64,000 nt of DNA, taken from contig NZ_QKYK01000003.1 of the NCBI RefSeq assembly GCF_003426815.1, positions 248,001 to 312,000 of the forward strand. Direction: 5' to 3'. The stretch comes from Desertimonas flava (GTDB lineage Bacteria > Actinomycetota > Acidimicrobiia > Acidimicrobiales > Ilumatobacteraceae). A program made the translations under genes and the position numbers. Below, one piece after another: positions 35,532-43,873 of this stretch. Within the stretch, counting starts at the first letter, position 1; the number at the start of each line of letters is the position of its first letter. The notes under the pieces were generated by a model, which searched no databases, was not told the origin of the DNA, and worked only from the letters and a program-made list of their open reading frames with translations.

Positions 35532-37142
35532 ATGACGACCGACTTCGAGGACCGACGAGAGATGACATCGACAGAACGAGTCGGCACCGAGGGTGCCGAG
35601 AGGGTCGATGTCCCGACCGCTGTCGCCCCGGACACGGTGGTCCTGAGACTGAGCGGCATCTCCAAGCGCTTCGGCCCGGTGCAGGCGAACGACGACATCT
35701 CCATCGAGTTCCGCGCCGGCGAGATCCACGCCCTGCTCGGTGAGAACGGTTCGGGCAAGTCGACGGTGCTGAGCATCGCCAGCGGCAGCCAGACGCCCGA
35801 CGCGGGAACGGTGGAGATCGCCGGGCAGCCGCTCTCGACGCCTTCGCCGCGCGCCGCGATGCAGCTCGGTCTCGGCATGGCCTACCAGCACCTGACCGCG
35901 GTCGCCGGCCTCACCGTGGCCGAGAACCTCTACCTCGGCGCGCCCGACGAGCGGCGCCCGCGCTACTCGCAGATGCACCCGTGGGCGGCCGAGCAGCTCG
36001 CCCAGTACGAGCTCGACATCCATCCGACCGCCCCGATCGAGACGCTGTCGGCCGCCGAACTGCAGATCCTCGAAGTGGTCCAGGCACTGCTGTCGGAGCC
36101 CAAGGTCCTGCTGCTGGACGAGCCGACCACCGCCCTCGGGCATGCCGACGTCCAACGCCTGCACGCCTTGATCCGCAGCCTCGCGCAGCGCGGGATGGGA
36201 GTCGTGTACGTGAGTCACCGCCTGCCCGAAGTCCTCGACGTGGCCGATCGCGTCACGGTGCTCCGCGACGGCGCCAGTCAGGGAACGTACGACGCGGCCA
36301 CGATGTCGGAGGCGGACGTCGTGGCGATGATGATCGGTCGTCCCCTCGAGCTGGCGTTCCCTGCCGTGGCGACCAACACCGGCGACACGCTGCTGCGGGT
36401 GTCCGGCTTGCGCGGTCGTCGCTTCGGCCCCGTCGACCTCGAGCTCGGTCGCGGCGAGATCGTCGGGATCGCCGGCGCCGAGGGCAACGGCCAGGTCCAG
36501 TTCCTGCGGGCGTTGGCGGGCGTGGAGCCGTCTCGCGGCGACGTCACGTGCGCCGGTAAGCGGGTGCAGCTGAACACCCCGCCCGGCGCGATCCGCGCCG
36601 GCATCATCCTGCTCAGCGCCGACCGCAAGCAGGAGTCGATCTTCACAGCGCTGAGCGTGCGCGCCAACGCGACCCTCCAGGTGCTCGGCCGGTATGCCCG
36701 GCTGGGATTCGTGAGCCGCCGCAGGGAACGGGCGCCGGTCAACGACCTCGTCGACCGGCTGCGCCTGAAGGCGGCGTCGATCGAACAGCCGACGCAGTAC
36801 CTGTCGGGTGGCAACCAGCAGAAGGTGGCACTGATGCGACCGTTCCTGCGCGGTGACCTCAACGTCATCCTCGCCGACGAGCCCACGCAGGGCGTGGACG
36901 TCGGGGCTCGGCTCGACATCTACCGGGCCCTGCGGGACAAGGCCGGCGAGGGCGCATCGGTGCTCGTGAAGTCCAGCGACGCGATCGAGTTGGCGGGGAT
37001 CTGCGACCGCGTCGTCGTGATGTCGCGCGGCGAGATCGTCGACGAGATTCGACGCGACGAGCTCGACGAGAGCAGGATCATCGCGGCGATCATCGGCAAG
37101 GGCTCGACCCGCCTGCAGGAAGGAGAGAGCGATGACGAGTGA
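35532..37142 (+). CDS. Sugar ABC transporter ATP-binding protein (RbsA/MglA type, tandem NBD)
   Basis: A 536-aa protein with two nucleotide-binding domains. NBD1: Walker A GENGSGKST, a degenerate signature LSAAELQ, Walker B VLLLDEPTTALG. NBD2: a degenerate Walker A (GAEGNGQVQ), a perfect signature LSGGNQQK, Walker B VILADEPTQGVD. This asymmetric pattern is normal for ribose-type ATPases, so only NBD1 likely hydrolyses ATP. Upstream codons to 35442 are open but lie over the hairpin, so the start is set at ATG 35532; ATG 35562 is also possible. The gene overlaps the next permease by 11 bases. Confidence 0.92.
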   Translation: MTTDFEDRREMTSTERVGTEGAERVDVPTAVAPDTVVLRLSGISKRFGPVQANDDISIEFRAGEIHALLGENGSGKSTVLSIASGSQTPDAGTVEIAGQPLSTPSPRAAMQLGLGMAYQHLTAVAGLTVAENLYLGAPDERRPRYSQMHPWAAEQLAQYELDIHPTAPIETLSAAELQILEVVQALLSEPKVLLLDEPTTALGHADVQRLHALIRSLAQRGMGVVYVSHRLPEVLDVADRVTVLRDGASQGTYDAATMSEADVVAMMIGRPLELAFPAVATNTGDTLLRVSGLRGRRFGPVDLELGRGEIVGIAGAEGNGQVQFLRALAGVEPSRGDVTCAGKRVQLNTPPGAIRAGIILLSADRKQESIFTALSVRANATLQVLGRYARLGFVSRRRERAPVNDLVDRLRLKAASIEQPTQYLSGGNQQKVALMRPFLRGDLNVILADEPTQGVDVGARLDIYRALRDKAGEGASVLVKSSDAIELAGICDRVVVMSRGEIVDEIRRDELDESRIIAAIIGKGSTRLQEGESDDE

Positions 37143-38187
37143 CGGACGACGCGCCACCGCAGACGTTCGGCCGCGGCTGCAGCTCGGCCGGTGGCTTCCG
37201 ATCGGCGCGATGATGCTGCTGATCCTGGGCCTCGGCGGCTACACCACCAATCGGGATTCGAACTTCCTCACCACCTTCAACCTGAGCGGTGTCATGGTTG
37301 CCACGATGCCGCTCGCCCTGGCGGCGATGGCGCAGACGAGCGCCCTGATGGTGAAGGCGTTCGACGTGTCGGTCGGCGCGCTCATCTCGCTGTGCCTCGT
37401 CATCTCTTCCTTCGTGCTCGGGCCCGACGAGGGATGGTTCGGTCTCACCCTCGGCATGCTGTTCGTGATCGGCGTGGCGCTCGGCGTCGGTGCCGTGAAC
37501 GTGATCCTCATCCGTTGGCTCAAGCTCTCGTCGATCATCGCCACCCTGGCCACGTACAGCGCGCTGCAGGGCGTCTGCCTCTGGCTGCGGCCGATCCCCC
37601 AGGGCTCGATCAGCTACGAGTTCATCGACAAGCTCTTGTACAGCGTCGGCTTCATGCCCGTGGCCCTCATCGTGATCGCCGGCGTCGCCGTCATCGCCGA
37701 CATCTGGCTCTATCGGACGCCCGGCGGGCTGGCGGCCCGGGCGATGGGTCTCGACGAGGAGTCGGCCGCTCGCCGCGGGGTGCGCGTCGGCTACCTGTTC
37801 GTGCGGGCGTTCTTCATCTCGGCGTTCGCCGCGGCGATCGGCGGGTTCTTCCTCGCCGCCCAGGTCCAGGTCGGCGACCCGACCGCCGGCCTCAGCTTCA
37901 CGCTCACGAGCATCGCCGCCGCTGTGCTCGGCGGCGCCAGCCTGCTGGGTGGCCGCGGCTCGTTCGTCGGCGCCGTGGTCGGCTCGCTCTTCCTCAACGT
38001 GATCATCAACATCCTGCCTTACCTCGGCTGGAGCGCGGCGTGGGGTCAGATCATGGTCGGCTTGTTGACGCTCGTCGCCCTGTCCTTCTACCAGGCCCCC
38101 GAGCTCGCACAGCGGGTGAGGACGGCGATCTCGAACCTCCGCCTCTCGCGAGGTCGCTCGCCGGTGCTCGCCGACGATCACGGGTGA
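37132..38187 (+). CDS. ABC transporter permease, ribose (RbsC) type, second subunit
   Basis: A 351-aa multi-pass membrane protein of the same family as 32939. Family motif KAFDVSVGALISLCLVISSFVLG near residue 75-95, with IIATLATYSALQGVCLWL, and the late LGGASLLGGRGSFVGAVVGSLFL block. It starts inside the ATPase gene (11-base overlap), which indicates translational coupling. It completes the importer encoded by 31487-38187. Confidence 0.92.
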   Translation: MTSDGRRATADVRPRLQLGRWLPIGAMMLLILGLGGYTTNRDSNFLTTFNLSGVMVATMPLALAAMAQTSALMVKAFDVSVGALISLCLVISSFVLGPDEGWFGLTLGMLFVIGVALGVGAVNVILIRWLKLSSIIATLATYSALQGVCLWLRPIPQGSISYEFIDKLLYSVGFMPVALIVIAGVAVIADIWLYRTPGGLAARAMGLDEESAARRGVRVGYLFVRAFFISAFAAAIGGFFLAAQVQVGDPTAGLSFTLTSIAAAVLGGASLLGGRGSFVGAVVGSLFLNVIINILPYLGWSAAWGQIMVGLLTLVALSFYQAPELAQRVRTAISNLRLSRGRSPVLADDHG

Positions 38188-38201
38188 GACGGAGCGGGAC
38201 G

Positions 38202-38672
38202 ATGGATGCACTCGAGCGGTTGCTCGCGGTCGAGGAGATCAGCGATCTGATCGGCCGCTACTGCATGCTCTTCGACGACCAGGACTGGGCCGGGCTGAAC
38301 GAACTGTGGACCGACGACGCAGCGTTCGTCGTCGAGGACACCGCCTTCGAAGGCCGCTCGACGCTCATGACGTTCCTGAGCACGTGCCTGCCGGCGGGCT
38401 ACCGCAGCAAGCACATGATCTCGCGACCGCTCGTCGCCATCGGGGCCGACGGCAACACGGCGACGGCCCGCACGGACGTGGTGTGGATCGCGTCGAACTT
38501 CGAGAACACGATCGTCGGTCGCTACGAGGACGAGCTCGTCCGCGACGACACGGGATGGCGCTTCCGCCGCCGAGTCGAGCGCCCGGTCCCGTTCGTGGCC
38601 GGCCCGCCGCCGATGTCGGACGCGGCGACCGGCGTGAGCGGCGCGACGATGCGAGCCACCGACGGCGCATGA
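38202..38672 (+). CDS. SnoaL-like (NTF2-fold) protein
   Basis: A 156-aa protein of the SnoaL_4-like family: EEISDLIGRYCMLFDDQDWAGLNELWTDDA is the typical N-terminus, followed by the beta sheet (HMISRPLVAIGADGNTATAR, VGRYEDELVRDDTGWRFRRR). Family members isomerise or bind small hydrophobic molecules. It starts 14 bases after the permease stop and overlaps the LarA-like gene by four bases (ATGA), so it is part of the importer operon and may act on the imported compound. Reaction unknown. Confidence 0.82.
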   Translation: MDALERLLAVEEISDLIGRYCMLFDDQDWAGLNELWTDDAAFVVEDTAFEGRSTLMTFLSTCLPAGYRSKHMISRPLVAIGADGNTATARTDVVWIASNFENTIVGRYEDELVRDDTGWRFRRRVERPVPFVAGPPPMSDAATGVSGATMRATDGA

Positions 38673-39931
38673 ACGACTCGGTCGACCTCACGGGAACCTC
38701 GTGGCCGCAACTCGCGGCCGGAATCGAACTCCCCTTCCCCGACTGGGTGCGCATCCCCGAGCTGCACGAGCTCCCGCTCACCGTGCCCAGACGACCGGCC
38801 GTGGCGGACGTCGAGCAGGCGTCGTACGACCAGGTCCGGGCGCGCTACGCGGCGGCCGTCACGAGCGGGATGACCGTGGCTGTGGGTGCGGGATCGCGCG
38901 GCCTGACCGGGCGCGTCGAGCTGTTGCGGGGCACCGTCCGCGCCTTGCGTGACCTCGGTACCAAGCCGTTCGTCGTCCCCGCCATGGGCAGCCACGGTGG
39001 AGCCACCGCCGACGGTCAGGTGGCGATGCTCGCCTCACTCGGGATGACCGAGGAGGTCCTCGATTGCGAGATCCGTTCCACGATGGAGACCGTGGTGGTC
39101 GCCCGGACCGCGGCGGGCATGCCGGTCCACCTCGACGCCAACGCGGCCGCGGCCGACAGGTTCCTGCCCGTCAACCGCGTGAAGCCACACACGTGCTTCA
39201 AGGGCCCGATCGAGTCGGGTCTCACGAAGATGGCGGTGGTGGGGTTCGGCAAGCAGCCGGGCGCGGCGCTGATCCACGCCTGCGGTCCGGTGGAGATGCG
39301 CGACCGCCTTCTCGACGCCGGCACCGCCTTGCGCGAGACGGGACGGCTGCTCGGCGGGTTGGCCTCGATCGAGGCGCCCACCGGCGAGGTCGTCTACGTC
39401 GAGGCGCTCGGCCCCGAGGACCTCGCGACGATCACGGGCAGGGAACACCAGCTGACCGACGACGCCAGGGCGCTCGTGCCGACGCTTCCGTTCGACGAGA
39501 TCGACGTGCTGGTCGTCGAGCGTGGCGGCAAGGACATCTCGGGAACGACGATCGACCCCAACGTCACCGGCCGCTTCTGGGTGACCGGGCTCGAGGACTT
39601 CCCGCGCCCGCTGATCCATTCGATCGTCCTGCTCGGTCTCACCGACGTGTCGGCAGGCAACGCCCTCGGCATCGGCTTCGCCGACTTCATCCCGGCCTCC
39701 CTCGCCAACCGCCTCGACTTCCGCAAGACGTACATCAACTGCTTCACGGCAGGCGCCGCCGGGCTGCGGCGGAGCCGCCTGCCGATGGTGCTCCCCGACG
39801 GGGACGCCTGCCTGAAGGCCGCGCTCGCGATGTGCGGCCGGGGCCCCGACCTGCCGCCGCGCGTCGTCCGCATCGAGTCGACACTGCACCTCACCCGGTG
39901 CTGGGTGTCCGACGCGCTCCTCCCGCGCTGA
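38669..39931 (+). CDS. LarA-like (DUF2088) protein
   Basis: A 420-aa protein related to the nickel-pincer lactate racemase family (DUF2088). Recognisable are AMGSHGGATADGQ near residue 110, and NRVKPHTCFKGPIESGLTKM with the lysine/histidine pairs expected near the cofactor. LarA-like proteins use the nickel-pincer nucleotide to epimerise alpha-hydroxy acids; whether this distant member does so is unproven, and no larB/C/E genes are in the window. Its start ATG overlaps the SnoaL-like stop. It ends the importer operon and converges on the SDR gene. Confidence 0.75.
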   Translation: MNDSVDLTGTSWPQLAAGIELPFPDWVRIPELHELPLTVPRRPAVADVEQASYDQVRARYAAAVTSGMTVAVGAGSRGLTGRVELLRGTVRALRDLGTKPFVVPAMGSHGGATADGQVAMLASLGMTEEVLDCEIRSTMETVVVARTAAGMPVHLDANAAAADRFLPVNRVKPHTCFKGPIESGLTKMAVVGFGKQPGAALIHACGPVEMRDRLLDAGTALRETGRLLGGLASIEAPTGEVVYVEALGPEDLATITGREHQLTDDARALVPTLPFDEIDVLVVERGGKDISGTTIDPNVTGRFWVTGLEDFPRPLIHSIVLLGLTDVSAGNALGIGFADFIPASLANRLDFRKTYINCFTAGAAGLRRSRLPMVLPDGDACLKAALAMCGRGPDLPPRVVRIESTLHLTRCWVSDALLPR

Positions 39932-39946
39932 GCGAGGCCGCAGTCG

Positions 39947-40732
39947 TCAGCCGACGTTCCACTGCCCACCGAAACAGCACATGACCGTTCCGGTGTAAAA
40001 GCTCGCGCGGGGCGACGCCAGGAAGCCGCAGGCGTACGCCATGTCCTCCGGCGTCCCGAGGCGACCGACCGGGATGCGGGCGATCGCGTGCGAGCGGTCG
40101 TTCTCGTCCACCGGTGCCCCCTGGGCGGTGACGTGCGGATGCGACAGATCGTTCTTCTTCGTGTCGATCGCGCCCGGAGCCACGTCGTTGACGGTGATCC
40201 CGTCCGGCCCCAGCTCGATCGCCAGGCACTTCGTCAAGGCCCGCAGTCCCCCCTTGGCGGTGACGTTGTGGGCCCGGTTGGCGATGCCGATGAACGCGTC
40301 GGGACCGGTGATGTGGATGAGCCGGCCCCACTTCTTGGCCTTCATTCCCGGCACGAACGCCTTGGCCAGACGGAACGAGGCGTTGAGCTGGATGTCCAAG
40401 ATGCCCAGCCAGTCGTCCACTGTCATGTCGTCGAACGACTGATGGGGGCGCAGCGCGGCGTTGCTCACCGAGATGTCGGCGCCGCCGAACTGGTCGGCCG
40501 CGGCCTTGAGCTCATCGATCGTCTCCTGCCGAGACACGTCGCCGATCACCGCGGTGGACCGCACACCGAGGGCCTCGATCTCGCTGACGACAGCCTTCGC
40601 CTCGTCGGCGTTGCTGCGCGAGTTGACCACCACATTGGCGCCCCGTGCGGCGAACTCCAGGGCGATCGCTCGCCCGATGTTGCGGCCGGAGCCCGTGACG
40701 ACGGCCGTCTTGCCGTCGAGTTCTTGTTCCAT
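39947..40732 (-). CDS. Short-chain dehydrogenase/reductase with altered active site
   Basis: A 261-aa SDR-fold protein. The nucleotide motif TGSGRNIG lies near residue 15 and NAAL near residue 92. The usual catalytic serine and YxxxK tyrosine are not present: the segment reads ITGPDAFIGIANRAHNVTAK, with Asn four residues before the lysine. Either this is a member with a shifted mechanism, as in some dienoyl-CoA reductases that lack the tyrosine, or a non-catalytic one. Start ATG 40732 has AGGAGA upstream. It is the last gene of a long minus-strand operon starting at 45487. Confidence 0.88.
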   Translation of the reverse strand: MEQELDGKTAVVTGSGRNIGRAIALEFAARGANVVVNSRSNADEAKAVVSEIEALGVRSTAVIGDVSRQETIDELKAAADQFGGADISVSNAALRPHQSFDDMTVDDWLGILDIQLNASFRLAKAFVPGMKAKKWGRLIHITGPDAFIGIANRAHNVTAKGGLRALTKCLAIELGPDGITVNDVAPGAIDTKKNDLSHPHVTAQGAPVDENDRSHAIARIPVGRLGTPEDMAYACGFLASPRASFYTGTVMCCFGGQWNVG

Positions 40733-40822
40733 GAAGTTTCTCCTGATCGGTCGTCGTCGTTGCGGTGGCGTCGGCGCGGAGCGCTGTGGCGAGCCGCGTC
40801 GCGGCACGGGCTCCGCCCGGCG

Positions 40823-41686
40823 TCACCAGTTCTCGAGAAGGGAATCGAGCGCTTCGTGGGCGGCGTAGAAGCCCTCGAAGTTGGTGAAGTACATCGCCGT
40901 GTTGGAGACCGCCCGGATCACCTCGTCGGCGGTCATCCCCCAGCTCTTGCCGAGCAGGGCCGACTCGCGGAGACCGTCGACCGACTGGGTGATCGTGTGG
41001 TGACGCAACATGAGGTAGGGGGCGATCTGCTTGGGCAGCGTCTTGATCGCAACCTCCCAGCGGGCCCGGTTGAGCTTGGTGAACTTGGGGTTGACGCGGA
41101 TGCCGAAGGTGATCGAATCGGGCACGTACCCGATGGTCCGCTCGTACCAGCCGGTGAGGTTGGTGATGTCGTCGGCGGTGAGATCACGCGTCGACAGGTC
41201 GAGGCCGCACTTGAAGGCGTCGGGTTCGGCCGCCCAGCCCTCAGGCCACTCGAACCGTTTCGGAGGGTCGGCCCAGATCGGCAGGAAGTCGCCCACCGCG
41301 TGATACACATGGCCCAGGCCGCGCATGCCGGCGTAGAGCTGCGTGAACATCACGAGCTCCATCAGCTCCTGCTTGGTCAGCCCGTTGCGGCGGAGCGTGT
41401 CGAACTCGTTGCGGATCCCCGTCTCCCAGCCCAGCATGATGTAGCTGTGGATGTTCTGGCAGCTCTGGAGCACCACCGCGCTCTCGCCGGCCGGGCGCCC
41501 GAAGATGTCCGACGCCCAACGTGAGAGCTTGGCGAAGTCCGGCGCGTAGTCGAGCTGGAGGCTCGTCGCATAGGTCTCGTAGAGCGGACCCCGCCAGCTC
41601 CACACGTGGGCCAGCGCACCGCTGATCTCGTCGGCGGTGGTCTCGCCGATGTTGTGCAGGTCGAGACCCTCACTCCTTGGTGCCAT
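40823..41686 (-). CDS. Carboxymuconolactone decarboxylase-like (AhpD-fold) protein, paralog 1
   Basis: A 287-aa alpha-helical protein, about twice the length of a simple CMD domain. It has the GWETGIRNEFDTLRRNGLTKQELMELVMFTQLYAGMRGLGHVYHAVGDFLP core and a second repeat-like half ending MYFTNFEGFYAAHEALD. No CxxC peroxidase motif is seen. I start at ATG 41686, three bases after the stop of paralog 2; the much longer frame upstream is an artefact. Close relative of the next gene (about two-thirds identical by eye) and of 45633. Function unknown; family members act on lactones or peroxides, or as non-enzymatic partners. Confidence 0.8.
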   Translation of the reverse strand: MAPRSEGLDLHNIGETTADEISGALAHVWSWRGPLYETYATSLQLDYAPDFAKLSRWASDIFGRPAGESAVVLQSCQNIHSYIMLGWETGIRNEFDTLRRNGLTKQELMELVMFTQLYAGMRGLGHVYHAVGDFLPIWADPPKRFEWPEGWAAEPDAFKCGLDLSTRDLTADDITNLTGWYERTIGYVPDSITFGIRVNPKFTKLNRARWEVAIKTLPKQIAPYLMLRHHTITQSVDGLRESALLGKSWGMTADEVIRAVSNTAMYFTNFEGFYAAHEALDSLLENW

Positions 41687-41688
41687 CG

Positions 41689-42573
41689 TCAGTCCCAGTT
41701 CTCGAGCAGCTCGTCCAGCACCTTGCTCGGTGCGTACAGACCTTCGAAGTTCGTGAAGTACATCGCCGTGTTGGTGACGGCGCGCTGCACGGTGTCGGCC
41801 GAGAGGCCCCACGCCTTGCCCAGCAGGGCGGCCTCGCGCAGTCCCTCCTCGGAGCCGGTCATCATGTTCTGCCGCAACATCAGGTACGGGGCCATCTGCT
41901 TCGGCACCCGCTTCAACGTGACCTCCCACCGTGCCCGGTTGAGCTTGACGAACCGTGGGTTGTACTTGATGGCGAACTTGATCGAGTCGGGCAGGTAACC
42001 GATCGTCGTCTCGTACCAGGCCGTCAGGTTCGCCGTGTCCTCGTCCGTCAGCTCGCGCGTCGACAGGTCGAGGCCGCACTTGAAGGCATCGGGATCGGCG
42101 GCCCAGCCGGCCGGGTACGCCGGCTCGCGGGGCGGTGGCGCCCACGACGGCAGGAGGTCACCGACCGCGTGGTACACGTGACCGAGGCCCCGCATCCCGG
42201 CGTACATCTGGGAGAACATGACGAGTTCGAGCACGTCCTCCTTCGACAGGCCGTTGCGCCACAACACGTAGAACTCGTTGCGGATCCCCGTCTCCCAGCC
42301 CGTCATCATGTAGGTGAGGATGTTCTGCGAGCTGGCGAGTACGACGTTCTCGGCACCGGAGAGGCGGCCGAACACCTCTCCGGCCCATCGCGAGAGCTTG
42401 CCGAAGTCCGGCGCGTAGTCCATGTAGAGACTCATCGCGTACATCTCGTACAAGGGGCCGCGCGGCCCCCAGATGTGCGCCAGGTTGGTGGCGACCTCCT
42501 CCGGCGTCGTCTCGAAGACGTTGTCGAGGTCGAGACCCTCTTTCAGGGTCGGCGTTGCATCCGTGGTCGACAT
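41689..42573 (-). CDS. Carboxymuconolactone decarboxylase-like (AhpD-fold) protein, paralog 2
   Basis: A 294-aa paralog of the preceding protein with the same landmarks: GWETGIRNEFYVLWRNGLSKEDVLELVMFSQMYAGMRGLGHVYHAVGDLL, TTIGYLPDSIKFAIKYNPRFVKLNRARWEVTLK and MYFTNFEGLYAPSKVLDELL. It sits between the amidohydrolase and paralog 1, with only 2-3 bases between genes, so stoichiometric co-expression is likely. The pair may form a heteromeric complex. No cysteine pair at the AhpD position is visible. Confidence 0.8.
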   Translation of the reverse strand: MSTTDATPTLKEGLDLDNVFETTPEEVATNLAHIWGPRGPLYEMYAMSLYMDYAPDFGKLSRWAGEVFGRLSGAENVVLASSQNILTYMMTGWETGIRNEFYVLWRNGLSKEDVLELVMFSQMYAGMRGLGHVYHAVGDLLPSWAPPPREPAYPAGWAADPDAFKCGLDLSTRELTDEDTANLTAWYETTIGYLPDSIKFAIKYNPRFVKLNRARWEVTLKRVPKQMAPYLMLRQNMMTGSEEGLREAALLGKAWGLSADTVQRAVTNTAMYFTNFEGLYAPSKVLDELLENWD

Positions 42574-42576
42574 CGC

Positions 42577-43773
42577 TCAGACCGGGATCTTGTAGAGCTT
42601 GGCCGCGTTGTCCTGCATGATCTTGCGCAGGATGCGGGGCTCGACGTTCTTCAGCTTCTCCTCCGACCGCTCGACCGGGTTCGGGTAGAGGCTCGTCGGA
42701 TGTGGGAAGTCGGTCTCCCAGAGGATGTTGTCCTCGCCGATGCGCTCGACCAGGTCGACGGGTCCGGCATCCTCGAACCAGAAGCACCCGTAGACGCCCC
42801 GTTGGAACATCTCCTTGGCCGGCGGCAGCTCGGGCGCCCCCATGCCCGGGAACTCCTCGCGGTACTCGTAGTCGACCCGTTCGAGCACGAACGGGATCCA
42901 CCCGATGCCGGACTCGACCGAGACCCAGTTGAGCTTGGGATAGCGGATGAGGATGTCGCTGGCGACGATGTTGGCGAGGAAGCGGGCGTTGGCGAGCTCG
43001 ATCTGCACCGAGCGCACGGGCTTGCCGGCGCGCTCGGGAAGCGAGGGCCACGACGCACCAGGACCGTCCGCGCCGAGCGCGACGTTGCGGGCGCCGATGT
43101 GGATGTCGATCGGCAGCTCCAGGTCCTCGAGCACCTCGTACAGCGGGTTCCAGTCCGGCTGTCCGAGATCGGGGAGGCCGCCGAGGTGTGGTTCGCCGGC
43201 CATCGTGACGCCGGTGAGCCCGAGCTCCTTGACCCGGATCGACTCCTTGACCGACTGCTCGATGTTCCAGAAGGGGATCACCGCCTGCGGGAGCAGTCGG
43301 TTGTCTCCTTCCTCCTGCCACTCGGCCATCGCGTCGTTGTAGATCTGCACGACCGTGTACGCCAGTTCCTGGTCGAGCGTCTGGATCAACGTCGGCGTGG
43401 CGAAGCCGAGGAGGTTCGGATACACGATCTGGGCGTAGATGCCCATCTCGTCGAGCAACTCGAGACGGGCCTTGGCGTCGTAGGACGCCGGGTGGACCTG
43501 GCCACGAGGTGCGCCACCGAGCATGTCCTCGTCGTAGTAGGCGACCTTGTTGCCGTCGAGGTCGACGAAGCTGACCCCGCTGTCCTTGTGAGCCAGCTTG
43601 TCGTCGATGAACCAGTAGTCGCGCCCGTCGGTGTGCGTGCGCACCTGCGGGACCTGATCCTTGTACTTCGCCGGCGCGCGCTTGGTCCACAGATCGAGTG
43701 GTTCGGTGTAGTGCGAGTCGGCGTCGATCAGCTTGAGTCCGGCGAACGGGCCGGTGGTGCGGGGTTGGTACAC
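42577..43773 (-). CDS. Amidohydrolase 2 (ACMSD-like) family protein
   Basis: A 398-aa TIM-barrel metal-dependent hydrolase or decarboxylase. The N-terminal metal motif is LIDADSHYTEPLDLW, the barrel has IHIGARN and the C-terminal acidic motif is ILWETDFPHPTSLYPN. The start is set at GTG 43773; upstream frame to 43938 is open but lies in the intergenic segment. The typical ACMSD-like role is decarboxylation or hydrolysis of a ring-cleavage or lactone-type acid. It follows the family-5 binding protein by about 100 bases and is directly coupled to the two CMD-like genes. Confidence 0.87.
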   Translation of the reverse strand: MYQPRTTGPFAGLKLIDADSHYTEPLDLWTKRAPAKYKDQVPQVRTHTDGRDYWFIDDKLAHKDSGVSFVDLDGNKVAYYDEDMLGGAPRGQVHPASYDAKARLELLDEMGIYAQIVYPNLLGFATPTLIQTLDQELAYTVVQIYNDAMAEWQEEGDNRLLPQAVIPFWNIEQSVKESIRVKELGLTGVTMAGEPHLGGLPDLGQPDWNPLYEVLEDLELPIDIHIGARNVALGADGPGASWPSLPERAGKPVRSVQIELANARFLANIVASDILIRYPKLNWVSVESGIGWIPFVLERVDYEYREEFPGMGAPELPPAKEMFQRGVYGCFWFEDAGPVDLVERIGEDNILWETDFPHPTSLYPNPVERSEEKLKNVEPRILRKIMQDNAAKLYKIPV

Positions 43774-43873
43774 GGGGGTGGGGTTCCTCTGTCGGTGTCG
43801 GAGATGGGGGCTGAGGGATTCGGAGCGGGATTCTGCGGAGCGGATCGAACGGTTGGCGACGGCGAGCGGAGGC

